A stretch of 64,000 nucleotides of DNA from Medicago truncatula. Its lineage: Eukaryota > Streptophyta > Magnoliopsida > Fabales > Fabaceae. The notes under the pieces were generated by a model, which searched no databases, had not been told where the DNA came from, and saw only the letters and a program-made list of their open reading frames with translations. Positions 38,956 to 52,199 of this stretch are shown piece by piece (within the stretch, counting starts at the first letter, position 1; each line of letters opens with the position of its first letter). Position numbers and translations under genes: made by a program. The DNA is taken from assembly GCF_003473485.1 (NCBI RefSeq), contig NC_053045.1:35004494-35068493 (forward strand), written 5' to 3'.

Positions 38956-41700
38956 AGAGAAATGATATTTGAAAACCATTTTTTACAACTTTTGTGACAA
39001 CTTTCTCTCTCGTATTCATATTATTTTTTTACTTTCTCTCTCTATTGCTTTGATTTTTGTGCCACTACCTCATTTTGGTTGACAAATATCCCGTCACCGT
39101 CTAAAATACCACTTTTCCTTTGTTGATAAAATACTATTCATAGACTCATCAATGAATAGTATTGTTACATACATTGTAGCATTGTTCATTTTAACAATTT
39201 TAATTAATTTATAGCACTGTCTAACACGTCTTTGAGTCATCATATTCATATTCCTTACGTTGTAGCATTGTTCATTTTAACAATTTTTTTTTGTCCGGTT
39301 GTTATAAAAGATAATTCATTTTAACAATGCTATAAATTAGATTAATAAATATTTTTTATTAATAAATTAGATTAAGATAATATTTAATAGTTAGTTTTTC
39401 ACTAAAAATATAGAGTTTTATATTGATGAGTTGACAACCAAAACAACTTTACACATACAATCAATCAAGACATTTAAAATCGTCACATCGATTAATGTTT
39501 TAAATTTGTATGACAATTTAAAATGTTTTGATTACTTGTGTGTGCAAAGTTGTTTCACCACTATTAAACTAAAAAATATATTTGTTTCATTGAAATAAAA
39601 AAAAAAAATCCAATTCTTTGTCTTCTCGTTGCTTGGTTTTGATCCCTCTACAAATTTTATCTTTTTTGTTTTGGTCTCTTTCGTTGCGTGGCTCATCATC
39701 CACTTTGTCAAATCGGCCTTATTTGTCACATCATCCACTGTTACGTCATCCTTTATTTACCATATACACATTTTTGTAACAAACGGTGACGACACGTAAC
39801 AAAATCAAAACGTTTATAGTTTACAAGGTTTATTTTATAACAAAAAACAAAAACACGCGAACTTACATAATTGATTTACCTATTTAAGCCTTTAATAAAT
39901 GCACTATCTTGCAATTAACAATTTTTTATGATGTATTATTCCTTCAATTTTTTTTTAATGATATATTATATTTAGAGATAATATTTTATTTATTAAAATT
40001 TATAATTCGAGACATTAAATAAGCAACTAAAAAATAATATGTTTAAGTGTATGTTTGCTTCGGTGGTGACCAAAATTAATTTTCATTAAATTGATTTTGT
40101 AAAATTGGTTCTATTTTAAAAAGAGTTAGATAAAATGGCTTGCATTTAGAAATAATCATATAAAAGTGATTTGAATAATAAATTTGAATGTAAAAATCAA
40201 TTATATAATCAAAACTACAAATACTAACTTCAAATATAATCAGATTGAAAACATAAAAGTATGTTTGATTGTGCGGTGATTCGGCATAATTGATTTTGGT
40301 TAAAGGTCATTCCGACTAAAAGTGGTTTGTGGCGGTGGCGAAGACACCACCCGACGACCCCCAGGCACTCGCCCGGGCCCAATCGATATTTTCTTTATAT
40401 TAGGCCCAACCGAATAGTCCTTTAACTCACTTAAAAAAACAAAAAACAAGTAAACTCTAATATTTTTCATTACTCGCGCACAACACAATGAAAGCCAGAA
40501 AAATACCCAGGCTCTATAAATTTTTTGGCTCTACCACTGATTTGTGTGTGTATACATTCATGTAAAAGTGAATTAAACTATAAATTTGTATGTGGAAATC
40601 AATTCTAGAAGTTTGAAGTAGAATCACCTTTAAAGATAAAAACAATTATACTCGACAACAATTAAACATGTCAATATCAACATTAAACTTATATCACATG
40701 AGTAAACTTAGAAAGGGTATTACAAATTAATTTTTGTTTTACCGTCAAATTTATGCAGGTATTAAATTTTATGATCATTTGATAAATTACACACAAATTA
40801 ACAATCGTGGTAAAAACTTTAAACTCCTTACACATGTAGTCGTATGTTTGATGTTTGATATTTTTTTTAGAGAGGAGACAATACACGTTATGTGTAGAAG
40901 TATTTCGAAAAAAAAAGTAGTAATTGTAAAACTGACATGATACAATGAGCCAATACTATATATTCCGAAGGATATTATAGCGAAGAATTCACGATTTCCA
41001 TTCCAAGCAATGAAATGAAAGCATCTGGCAGCAAAACATGGGGGGTTTAGGTTTTGATTTTCAATTTTTTATGAAACAGTTAAATTAGCATTAAATCCAA
41101 TAGCTATTAACTTGCCAACAGATTCGGAAAGCGCTCACGAAAATGCTTCTGGCGATATCTAACATTTTCCCGATACAATAACCTATTCACAATAAATTTA
41201 CACAACATCTTCTTATTATGGTAAAAATAAATAAATTATGGTAAAAAAAATTATTTCGCATTTATTAAGAAAATTAAAATATGATAACTTAAAATGTACA
41301 CTAATTTATCATGTTCTTCTTGAAATTAATTATATGAAAAATAGTTGTAAAAACAATTTTTATTGATTATTTGTTATGGAGAAAAAGAGAGAATAAATTA
41401 AAGGTAATTTATACTAATTTCACTATGGAAAGAATGATTTTTTGAAATATCATAATTAAATATGATAAATTTTTTTATTTTTTTTTATATATAGTTTAGG
41501 ATAAGAAAATGGATTTTTTTAATTATAAGTTGGGACCTAGCTAGCCAGTACACATTAAAAAAAGAAAAAAAAGAATGGGTTAATGACGCAAGAAAAAAGG
41601 AGAAGCAGTATTGTGAGTGAAACTAAAGTACGTCCGCCCCAAACAGCAATCGCAATCATTCACTAAAACCTTCCATTGTTTTCTTTTCATTTCAAATTGG
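38956..41700. other. AT-rich intergenic DNA
   Basis: No gene recognised. A block of higher GC at about 40305-40400 (cacccgacgacccccaggca, gcccgggccc) interrupts a sequence of the type tatgtttgattgtgcggtga and may be a small insertion of unknown kind. The rest is low complexity. Confidence 0.45.
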
Positions 41701-41710
41701 AAGACTCTTA

Positions 41711-41718
41711 TATAAATA
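41711..41718 (+). promoter_or_regulatory. TATA box of the MEI2-like gene
   Basis: TATAAATA, 110 bases before the start codon, followed by a CT-rich leader of the kind common at plant transcription starts. Confidence 0.75.
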
Positions 41719-41778
41719 CAATCACCACTCTTCATCTCTCTCTCACTCTTCTTCCTTTCCCTTTCCCTTTCCCCATTC

Positions 41779-41808
41779 CTTCTTCTTCTTCTTCTTCTTC
41801 TTCTTCTT
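41779..41808. repeat. (TTC)n tract in the 5' leader of the MEI2-like gene
   Basis: About ten TTC triplets in the pyrimidine-rich leader just before the start codon; likely in the 5' UTR. Confidence 0.9.
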
Positions 41809-41827
41809 GCTAGCTCTATCAAAATCC

Positions 41828-43228
41828 ATGGCTTTAAACGCAGAAGCTCCAGAGTTTTTTCCTAACTACAAACTACAAAATCCTCAATCTCACTGCTACC
41901 TTTTCTCTACTCTCCCTCATCGTCTACATCCTTATTTCTATTACTACCCTAGTGCTTATAAACATCCATTTCCTTTCCACTTTCATCCACTTCCAAACCA
42001 CCTACCCACTTTTCCTAGGTTTGAATCCGAAGCTAAACTACCGACCCATTTTCATGGCAGTTTTGAAAACCATGAACAAGTGCTGAAAAATGACATGGTG
42101 GTGGAGCCATTTATCGAGGGTGATGATTCAAACAATGTTTTTCATGAGGTTGTAAGTGGTGGTGAAATGGAACACCGTCGTTCTCATGGGGTCAGATCCG
42201 GAGGTCGTCTTGAGTGGAGGAGGAAGAGAGGACGCAAGGATGTTGAACAAAAAGAGAAGAAAGTTAATGAGAAACCTTTGCTGAGAAACAACCGCTACGG
42301 CCATGCAAAAAATATTCGTTATCATTGTCACAAGAAGAATAGTGGAGGTGGTTTTCCATTGGTTCCGGTTCAGAAGGATGGTAAAGAAACAACGGTTATG
42401 ATTAAGAACATTCCTAGCAAATATACGTATGTTTCATTTTCCTTTCATATTCCTACTTTAATATTCCTTCATTATGTGCATTTATTTCTAGTTATTCTAC
42501 TTTATGGTTTAAAACTGCTTTTAAAATTTAAGACTTATGCATGCATGATTGTTCATTTATTAATCAACTTGTTGGTACAGTCGAGATAAGTTGTTGGATT
42601 TCTTGGAGGAGTTTTGCATGCGTGAAAATGCCAAAGATCAAGCCAATGGTGAAGAAAGTACTTTTGCTTTTAATGCCGTATACTTGCCTATTGATTTCTG
42701 GTACACTGCCAAATAACTTCAATCACTAGAATTTGTGTGTAAAATGTGGATTTGTTCATACACTGCTAATTGTGACATTGTTTAATTAATTTGCAGTACT
42801 GAGTTAAACAAAGGCTATGCCTTTGTTAATTTCACCAAGCATGAGGCAGCTTGGAAATTTCAACTGACAGCCTCTGGGAAGAACTGGGAACACTTCAATT
42901 CCAGTAAGATATGTGATGTGGTTGCTGCACGCCTCCAGGTATGGTTTGCATACTAGACCTAATCATTATATATTTTTTTTCTTTCTATTTTATGCCCTAA
43001 TTTTTACTTTATTTTGTTGATTATGCGATTCAAGTTTAAGATTGTGTTATAAGGTGAAGTATGAATTTATCTATGCAGGGAAAAGAGAAGCTAGAGAATC
43101 ATTTTGGAAGCATGGTTTTTCCCTATTCGTCCGAGGAAGTTCTGCCACTGTTCTTCAGTCCACCTCGGGATGGTGTGACCAAAGGAAACCAGAGGACAAT
43201 GGGAAAGCTTCTTAAGCCTTATTATTAG
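41828..43228 (+). CDS. MEI2 C-terminal-RRM-only-like protein; four exons
   Basis: Exons 41828-42426, 42581-42700, 42797-42938 and 43079-43228 join to 336 residues with consistent phases and GT-AG borders. The N-terminal part is rich in Pro, His, Tyr and Phe, then basic (R-R-K-R-G-R-K near 135-145). The MEI2-type RRM starts at E-T-T-V-M-I-K-N-I-P (187-196), with R-D-K-L-L-D-F-L after the first junction and the RNP1-like K-G-Y-A-F-V-N-F at 245-252. The tail includes F-G-S-M-V-F-P. Only the third RRM of full MEI2-like proteins is present, matching the short class (Arabidopsis MCT1/MCT2). Relatives bind RNA and act in meiosis or shoot development; this gene's own role is unknown. A truncated sister copy lies at 31854-32184. 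Confidence 0.93.
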
Positions 43229-44662
43229 TTTGTTTTTTTTAGCATTTCATGTGTGTTGTATAAAAGTTAATTAGGTTATGGACCAAGTATTTTGTTGTGT
43301 TTAATTCCAATTCCACTGTATAGTTGGGTGGAGCTTGGCCACTTTATCCCTTCAAAAATCTTGAAGGAGGGTTGTGTGGTGGGGTCCACCCTTCTTGTGG
43401 ATAGCTAGCTAGGCACAGAGATGCACCACGTCTTGAGCCGATGAATGAGGGTTTGGTTCGGTTTAGTCTTTTCTATGATGTTTGTGTTCGTAATGAAATT
43501 TGATTATGATGTTTGTTTGAACTTGCTAGGTTTAGTAGCTTTTTGCCCTACTATGTACGAATGCTTTATCATGGGAGAATATAACTATATAATATTGTCT
43601 TATGCCATTTTTGCTGGTTCCTTTTTTGGCTATGTCTCAGTTCTTTGTCCCATCAAAAAAATTCATACACCAATTTGTGATAATATAGCGTTGTGGATCA
43701 GCTTTGGTCAGCGCCTGAAAATGTGGCATGTATATTATACCTTTCAAGTCAAAGTTCGTCGTTTCTCCCTTTCATACCTGCTTTGCGTTGCATTGTGTAG
43801 TTTGTTTCAAAGGTTGTGATATTGTTTAGTCAAAAGATTTATTTTCCCTTTTGAAGCATTTCAGAAAATATGGTCAGAGAAAGAGGTGTTTTGCTCTTTC
43901 GAAATTGCACTCAAATGGTGCAATATTGTTTTGGATCATTTGGAAAGTTGAGCTTATTTGTTTGTATATTTTCCTTCACTTGGACCTTTGTGGACCTTTC
44001 TATCAGCAGATGTTTCTGCTTTTCCTTTTCCTTAAGCAGTAGAGTTCGTACATAAATTTGTCTCTGTCATTTCACTTTTTAGTTGCATTATTCGAAGTTG
44101 CTTGAAAGTGTCTTATTTATTCTTGCAATTGAGAAGGGGTTCTCTAATCCCGATTGATACTAATTCAACAAAAGTTCCGATACTGGTTGCAAAAATCCAC
44201 GTAGGATCGTATCGTGGAGAGAATACATGGGAAATTAAAAAAATAAAAATAATTATAACATTGAAAGTTAAATATGGAGAAATGAAAAAGCATGGTACCT
44301 TGAATTGGTAGAATATCTTACTGGGAAGAGTTGTGGGCCGCCAATGAGTTGCAATTGCATCACAGCCAATATACAAAACACATAATCCAAAGAGCTAATT
44401 CATAATCATGAATCTGAATCATAGGGACGCCATATCATAGTCTATGAACTAGTAATGATGATAATTTTTTTTTTTGAGAAGAACAATCTCCGTTGTTTTT
44501 TTAGTCTACCATCTTGATAATTACGTAAAACCAATACAATTATTAATCATCGTAACTCTTTAAATATAATTTTACAAATTTTCTCTTATTGAAAATCATG
44601 AAACATTAGATACACATTAATACAAAAACTGAGGCCAACATTATGTTGTTTTTTGAAGATAC
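43229..44662. other. 3' flank of the MEI2-like gene, no further gene recognised
   Basis: The first 100-200 bases are presumably 3' UTR (homology with the pseudogene copy extends here). Open frames at 43445-43819 and nearby have no recognisable similarity. Moderately AT-rich. Confidence 0.45.
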
Positions 44663-44938
44663 TACCTCCGTTCCTTTATAGTAACTTTTACAGTTTATAA
44701 TTTTATTTTTCTTTTTAATTAACTGTTATTTTCAAAGTTTAATGTAATATTAAATGGTGTTCTTCCTATAATATCCTTAGTAAGTTATTGCAGAGAGAAT
44801 ATGAAATATGATATTAAATAATTAAGGATATTATAGACAAAACATAAGTTATTGTATCAAAAGTAGTGAAATATATTTAGTGTCTTGGTTTGTGTAGAAA
44901 GTTAAAATGTAACGATTAAAAAAGGAACGGAGGGAGTA
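44663..44938. mobile_element. Stowaway-like MITE
   Basis: The ends tacctccgttcctttatagt and aaaaaggaacggagggagta are inverted copies flanked by TA; non-coding. Confidence 0.85.
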
Positions 44939-44970
44939 TGATCAATTTTTTTTTGTTGAAAAATAGTTAA

Positions 44971-45282
44971 TATTCCATCTGTCCCATAATATAAGCAAAA
45001 AAACACATTTTCTTTGTCTCAAAATATAAGCAAAAAAGATAAACTTTTATCCTTTTCAAGATTTTTTTTGTTTATTCTCATAAAATTAAATGCAAATTAC
45101 ATTCAATTTTATTTTTCTTTCATTTTTTCCATAACCAATAGCCAATAAAAATTGTTTTTACATCTTCCTATAAAACTTTTTTCAAAGAAAACACAAAAAA
45201 CCATACTCCAAATTCTTATGTTTTAGTTTTCTTAATAAGTGTGATTTTTTATTTTTGTTTATAATTTGGGACGGAGAGAGTA
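44971..45282. mobile_element. Stowaway-like MITE
   Basis: The ends tattccatctgtcccataat and ataatttgggacggagagag are imperfect inverted copies; TA at each side; non-coding. It lies 32 bp from the previous MITE. Confidence 0.75.
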
Positions 45283-46384
45283 TAAGACTAATAACAATCT
45301 GGATACTTTATTTAGCTAGGCATCTATAAAATGTATTTTGTTCCAAATCGTATATAAGTTCTCTAAGTCAATTTTTATTGAGAGAATGCAAGTTTAGAGG
45401 ATAATTCAATTATTTTAATGTAAATTTAATTGTTTGGATAATAAATTTGAAAGCTTTCCAATGAAGGACTTTCCGAAGCATCTTGTCAAATTTTTTTATA
45501 TTTTGACAAATCATCTTGTCAAATCTAAATTTGGAGAAATTCATATACTTTAATAAATATATGTATATTTAACGTGAATCTCAAAATTGGTACTTACTAC
45601 AAAAAATTTTAGTATATGTTATAAAAAGTTATACAAAAATCCCTATTGCTTTTTCGAATTTGGCAATCGGTACTTATATTTTTTTAAATTTGAAATTTAA
45701 GAAATTGAAAATTTCTCCTTGAAGTATTTGAATGTATCCAAATTTAGATATCCCCAAAATTGATTTTTTTTTATTTCTTTTTTTGCAAATTAGTCTCCAT
45801 AAATTTTCAAAAATAATGGAAATTGCTCCGTAAATTTTTAAACTTTTAATATTGAATAATATAATTTTTCTATCTAAATATTTTTTTTAGAAATAAATGG
45901 AATTGAAATGGTTAAATTCTAATTTCTCCAGAAATTCTAATTATTCCTTCCAAAACATACTTTTTTCGGGATTCCAAAACGCATTCTTACGTGAGTTTCA
46001 ATTCAACATTGAACCCTCGGGGAAAAAACATTATAATAACTTTAGTTGTTGTTAGTAAAAGCACATAATATATGTTAATTATATTGTACATTAATTTTAA
46101 ATAAAATCATCAACATTACATTTAAATAGATACAGTGATACTTGCCTTAGAATATTTGCTTTACAAAAGATAACATAATGTTGGCCTTAGTTTTTGTATC
46201 AGAAGTTGTTAGTCTTATTTTAATATCTCTATAATATTCATGAATTTTTTTTGGGGGGAATATTCAAGAATTGTTAATAATCTTTGTAAAAAGTGCAAAT
46301 TTTTGTGAGGGCTCTACAAAATTATGTATTTGGTTTTCTTCCTTCTAATAAGGCTTGTTTTCATCCCGTTAAAACCTTTAAATC
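45283..46384. other. AT-rich intergenic DNA
   Basis: No gene. The word ataatgttggccttagtttt (about 46173) is an inverted copy of aaaactgaggccaacattat at 44629, so these may be the ends of an element about 1.6 kb long. Confidence 0.45.
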
Positions 46385-46533
46385 GGTGCGGTCTAGATTA
46401 CCCTCTCTTGTTTAAGGGATATTTACCCTTTCAAGATATCAACCAATCAAAATGTAATATACAAATGTAACATTAAATGTCAAATAAATGAGTCAATTTT
46501 TCTATAAAAAAATCAAATTTAATAAGATAACTT

Positions 46534-47026
46534 GGGTTAAATATGTTTTTTGTCCTTATAAATAATATACCAACTTTTCGTTTTAGTCCCTCTAAAATTT
46601 TCCTTCAACTTTTAGTCCGTATAAAATTTTCAATCACTACTTTTGGTCCCTCTTTTAAAGTAAACTCATATGTAGAATTCATATTTTTGAATAAAAAATT
46701 TCCGAAAAAATTCATAATATTATAAGAATCTCTCCCTACAAAAATTAGAATTTTTTAACAAAACATGAATTTAATATGAATTTTTACATTTTTTTACGGT
46801 TAAAAATTCATATTAAATTTGTGTTTTGTTAAAAAATTCTAACTTTTTTGTGAATTTTTTTTACAATATTCTACACAATTTCATTAAAAAATACAAAAAA
46901 TAACTTAAAAATAGGGACTAAAATAGTGACTAAAAATTTTATTGGGACTAAAAGTTGAAGGAGAATTTTAGAGGGACTAAAACAAAAAGTTTGTATATTT
47001 ATAAGGACCAAAAACATATTTAACCC
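46534..47026. mobile_element. 'gggttaaatatg' foldback element, complete
   Basis: It starts gggttaaatatgttttttgt and ends with the inverted copy ccaaaaacatatttaaccc; inner arms pair around tttagtccctctaaaatttt. 493 bp and non-coding, inserted in the left TIR of the MULE. Partial relatives lie at 31721-31846 and about 48421-48508. Confidence 0.85.
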
Positions 47027-48154
47027 TTTAATTTTTATTTAATTATATTTAGGTATACAATCTTAATTATACACTATATGGCTTGTAACAATTAAAATTT
47101 CACATCAAATTCAACTCATCATATACGCTTATAAATTTTGTTCCATTCCAAAACCTATAACACACGTAACATGCAATTTCTTCTTCATTCTTCTTCTCAT
47201 CTTGATTGTTCAATTCTCTCGTTCTAGAACTGCAACCGTTTCCAATTATCGTGAGAATCGTTGCCGTCCGTTAGATTACAGACATCGTGAGATCGCCATT
47301 GTTTCCAAAAGTTATATCCACGAATTAACGTTCACCTTATGAAATTCACATTTGTATTAGCATTATTTATTATTTATTTATTTCACTTTGTCTTCTCTTC
47401 CATAGCATTAACCGACCTCACACCGTGTTCGCAATCTCAACAAATGTTAATTTCGGCAACACAAAATACACCAGGAACAAAAACAACACAATATAATGAT
47501 TTGAATAAAACAAATTCCAAAAGTAAATTTAATAATCAATATTGTACAAAAAATAAAATTAATAATCAACGCATTGAAGATCCATTTATCTTAATCAAAC
47601 GCAAAATATGTGTGATAAAATACAATTTTATATAATATCAAACAACTCAATCAAACTTAAAACCCAAATAAAAATGGAAGCATCATTGGAATTCATGTCA
47701 AAGTTGAAAGTCACCACTGTAGCATTATAAGTGTGAAACAGTTGCAATTAAGTCACGATAATAGTTAGAAAGAAATGAAAATGAAAAATCAAATCAAGAA
47801 GAAAAATCAAGTCACGATACCTGATGTGATTATGGAAACAACACTGATTCTCACAATGTATGGAATCAAAAGGACGACAACGATTCTCACGATAATTGGA
47901 AACGACGACAATTCTGGAACGAGAGAATTCAACAATAAAGATGGGAAGAATAATGAAGAAGAAATTGCACGTTATGTTTGTTCTAGGTTTTGGAGTGGAA
48001 CAAAATTTATGAACGTATGTGGGGTGTGTTTGGTAAAAATAAGCTATAAGCTAGATGAAATATGAAAAACTAGCTTGGTTTATTAATATTGAAGTGTTAG
48101 GTAAAATTAGATGTTGAAGTGACTGATAAGTATAAAATGACATAAAATGACATG

Positions 48155-48292
48155 TTTTTTTTTTTTTGTCAAGTAGCCTAGTGGCTAGAGCTCACACAAT
48201 TTAATTGTGAAGAAGTGGAGTGTCCGGAGTTCGAACCCCAGCTCCTGCATATAATATGCAATATCCCTACCAACTGAGCTAAGCTCACGGGG
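48155..48292 (-). mobile_element. tRNA-derived SINE (family S1), full-length copy
   Basis: The minus strand reads CCGTGAGCTTAGCTCAGTTG (A-box-like TAGCTCAGTTGG), then B-box-like GGTTCGAACTCCGG and a T-run on the plus strand at the far end as the A tail. Flanks ataaaatgacatg and ataaaaggacatg differ at one base. Confidence 0.85.
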
Positions 48293-48304
48293 ATAAAAGG
48301 ACAT

Positions 48305-48307
<3 letters not shown>

Positions 48308-48381
<74 letters not shown>
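48308..48381. repeat. Compound (TA)n(GA)n microsatellite
   Basis: About 49 bp of TA followed by about 25 bp of GA. Confidence 0.95.
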
Positions 48382-48387
<6 letters not shown>

Positions 48388-49410
48388 TCTAATGTATTTA
48401 TTTTTTAATATTTTAATTTATGGTTAACTATGTTTTGGATTCCTATAAATATCCAATCTTTTGGTTTTAGTCTCCAATAAATTTTCACCGATAACTTTGA
48501 TCTCTGCTTATTTATTTTTTTTTGTACAAAAGAGGGCAAAAGTTCATTGATCTCGACTTTTATAAATCCCAAAAATAAGAAGAAAGTGGAAAAAAATGTA
48601 AGCAAGAATATATAAAATTTTACACAGTAGGCTAGTTATAGTTAAATATAAAGCATTTCTTTTAAGAAACATGTATAAAGTGTTCATTAAAAATAAAATA
48701 AACCATGACAGTTTTTTTTCAAAGGAGAAAACGTGGCAGTTGTTTTATTAAAAAATAAGCTATGAACTTGGCCGTTATTTTTTAAGCCATGAACATGTTT
48801 TGTTAAAAAATAATTAAATTAAATTAATAGGGTTAAAATTGAAAGGAAATATAAAAAAACTACCAGGTATAAGCTCAAAAACTACTTGAAATAAAGTGTG
48901 AAAAGCTTGCTGATTTAAATTAAAGTGTTTGGTAAAATTAGCTTTTGAAGTTACTAATATACACAAAATGACTTAAAAGTACATATATGTTTAATTTATT
49001 AAAAAAAATTACTTTATTTACCCATAAATAATTTAACCAAGAAATTATCTTAATAATTTTAATTTATTTTAAAATAATTTTATGGAAAATTATTTCTTTG
49101 ATTTATATTGGTAAATATGTTCAAAGAAAAAAATAATGATAAATATTTATAGATATTTTTTTTAAGGAACAAATAAATATTTAGATATGAATTTAATAGA
49201 AATTGACCGTGTAAAAAAAACGAAATCTAGAACAATATTTCAACCAACAGGAACAAAAAAGAAAATCAAATAGAAACGAAGGATTATGCTTGTTCCCGCG
49301 AAAGCTTGATCAACGAAAACCAAGAATATCACAAACCCATCCATGTTTTTGGCCAAACACTAATTTAATTTTTTTTTTGTTTAAACAAAAAAGAAAGAGA
49401 TTGATATGAA

Positions 49411-49562
49411 ATACACCATCCGGTCACTATTATAAGCAAAATTTTGTATTTTAGATTCATTCGTTAAATGATGTACGTGGTCTATAATAAAGACGATGTA
49501 CATCATTAATTGAATGAATCTAAAATGCAAAGTTTTACTTATAATAGTGAGCGGAGGATGTA
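49411..49562. mobile_element. Short Stowaway-like MITE
   Basis: Left tacaccatccggtcactatt and right, inverted, tacatcctccgctcactatt; the arms pair for most of the 150 bp (ttttagattcatt against aatgaatctaaaa). Confidence 0.8.
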
Positions 49563-49723
49563 CTGCTATTTCGTGTTTCGCATAGAAATCCCTTCGTGGG
49601 ATTTAGCATTGCTCAGAAACCAATGTAAAGCAAACTGAAAAAAAAAATTAAGCACTACGTGGGAAGTTTTTTCCTTTTACGTGGGTAGTTTTTTTAATAC
49701 AAAATAATATTAAAGGTTAAAAA

Positions 49724-52199
49724 TGTAACGCCCTATTTTATTATTTATTTATTTTATTGAGTTTAGATGTCTTTTTATAATTTAGTCGATTTATTTTGAT
49801 GAGTGATATTTTGTTATGTTATGTGTTGGTATTTATTAGTATAATATATATGTTATCTGGCGTATAAATATATTTTTTATTTTGTGTAGAAATGTATATG
49901 TTATATGGTGTAGAAATATATTTATTATTTGGTGTAGAAATATATATGTTATCTGGTGTAGAAATATATGTTATTTGGTGTAAAAATATATATGTTATCT
50001 GGTGTGAAAATATATTTTTTATTTGGGGTATAAATATATTTGTTATTTGTTATAGAAATATTTTATTAAAATAGAATATTGAGGCGTGAGGGGCAGATTT
50101 GGAATAAGGGAGAATATGTTAGGTTTATAAAAAGAGAGGTTATGAATAGAGAAAGAGAATACGTGAAAACAAGTTTTTGGAAAAAAAGGGAGAAACCAAG
50201 AGAAGAGAAGAGTCAGAGAAGAGAAAGCGGTATAACCTTGTGATCATCTAACCTAAGGTAAGGGTAGGACTAACCTTCATTAATCATAAGTATGTAATTC
50301 TGAAAAAGGGTTTAACATTTGTAGTTGTTGTTAGTTTTGATGTCATAGAGATTAGGGTTAGATTGAATTTAATTGTTAAGTAGGTAATCCAATGAATTTG
50401 TGTACAAATTGATGTTCATGTTGTAGAATAAACATAGGAAGATTTTCTATAAAATTTGGGAATTAGGTTTTGAAGTCGTAATTGGTTGTTAATAGAGTAG
50501 AAAATCCAATGAATTTGTGGTTGTTGAAACTTGAATTTTTCTGTACAATATGATAGTGCTAAGTGTCAGGAACATGTAGGTGAAAACGACATCGAAAACA
50601 GATTAACGGTTTGATTTTTATGCGCGAAAACATGTAGGTTGAAAATCTGATGCGGTCTGTCAAGCCATGATCGTGCCACGATTCAGGACCAACGTGCCAC
50701 GATTTTGATCAGGATTTTAGCCTTTCTGATTCTGGAAAAATCGTGTCACGGTGGGAGACCAACGTGCCACGATCTGTCACACTAGAAACCTTAAAAATGC
50801 AATTTTCTTCACTCCAATTGTTTCCAAACCTCTTCCCAAGTGTAGGGACTTTATCCTAACCATCTAGAGATGTTTTTAGGAAAAAAATAACTTTGTATAA
50901 AGGGTCTAATGAGTTCTTGTGTTGCTTGACATTAAATAAAGTAATTATGTTGCAAATCTTGCAAAACTTATGGATTGTCTCCAAACTTCAAAGCTTGTGT
51001 ACTATGAGTTCAATTAAGGTGTTTAAGAGTATTTAACCTATGTTGTGATGAATCTAACTTGGTTTGACGTGAATATCTTTGATTGATGAATTATAATGTT
51101 ATATGATGTTGTTCATGATTGATAAATTATTATATGTATATGTTGATGAATATGATGTTGTTCATGACTGATGAATTATTATATGTATATGTTGATGAAT
51201 ATGATGTTGTTCATGATTGATGAATTATTATATGAATGTATATGTTGATTATTATGATGTTATATGATATTATGATGCGAAGTCGTTGTTGTCGTTGTCG
51301 TCAATGTCGTTAAAGTTGTAAGTTGTTGTCGATGTTAATAAAGTTGTCTAAGTTGTTGAAGTTATCTAAGTTTGAAGTTGTCTAAGGTGTTGAAGTTGTC
51401 TAAGTTGTTAAATTTGTTGGTTGCTGAGTCCTTGCATACTCATTAAAGTTGAGGGTTTGATGTCATGTTGAATGTATAATCATTCATATTAAGTTGAGGG
51501 TTTGATGCCCTGTGAGCCCTTTTATGCTCTATAAGTTGGGGGCTTGATGCCCTTTGAGCCCTTTTGTGCTCTATAAGTTGGGGGCTTGATGCCCTGATTG
51601 GTACCACATGCATGTTTAAGTCGTTGTATTGTCGAGTTGATGTCGTTGTTGTCGCATTGTCGTTGTTGTTAGGTTGTCAATTATCAATGAGTTGTTAATG
51701 AAGAACTATGTGAAATATTAATATTGTTAATTGTTGTTGTTTATGTTGTTAAATTATGTTGATGAATTATATGCTTATTATTATCGAATGTGAAATCTCA
51801 CTCATTCTGTTTGAATGTTGCCTCTACGTGGGTATTGTGCAGATAACCGGGAATAGTTGTTGAAGTGAGTTGACTCTCTCACGCGTCGTCTTAGGGTCGC
51901 TCTGATACGTAACGAGATGAAGATCTTGCTTGTTTTCCATGTGTTACGTATTTCTATGATTTTATGTTGATGAACCACCTAGAATGGAATTTTAATAAGT
52001 TGTTTATGTTGAGGCCGTTGTGCCATTACGTTGAATAATGAATGTTTTCCGCTGCAATGTATTTGAATTGTTGACATGAGATGTTTTGAATAAATAGTAA
52101 TTCTACTCTATTTACCTTTTAAAGTTGTGTGACATCCTGTTGAGTTGACTACTCTAATTATTATGTAAAATTTTTCAAGTTGGGAAAACGGAGTGTTAC
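49724..52199 (+). mobile_element. Probable solo LTR, about 2.5 kb
   Basis: It begins TGTAACGCCC and ends GTGTTACA (TG...CA), with near-matching 5-base flanks (aaaaa and caaaa). It has no coding domain. A TATA-like ttataaaaagaga at about 50126 is followed by a purine-rich leader. Inside are three tandem arrays: a roughly 30-bp unit (tggtgtagaaatatatatgtt) at 49850-50060, a roughly 51-bp unit (gatgttgttcatgattgatg) at 51100-51240 and a roughly 48-bp unit (gttgggggcttgatgccct) at 51480-51600. The motif cgtgccacgatt is repeated at 50660-50790. No second LTR was seen, so I call it solo; the retrotransposon family is unknown. Confidence 0.65.

Noticed and set aside
41580..41822. Arg-rich minus-strand frame
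   Set aside because: It is the complement of the TTC/CT-rich leader of the MEI2-like gene.
43445..43819. 124-codon open frame after the MEI2-like gene
   Set aside because: No recognisable similarity, no codon or splice context, and it overlaps the expected 3' UTR/flank; likely chance.
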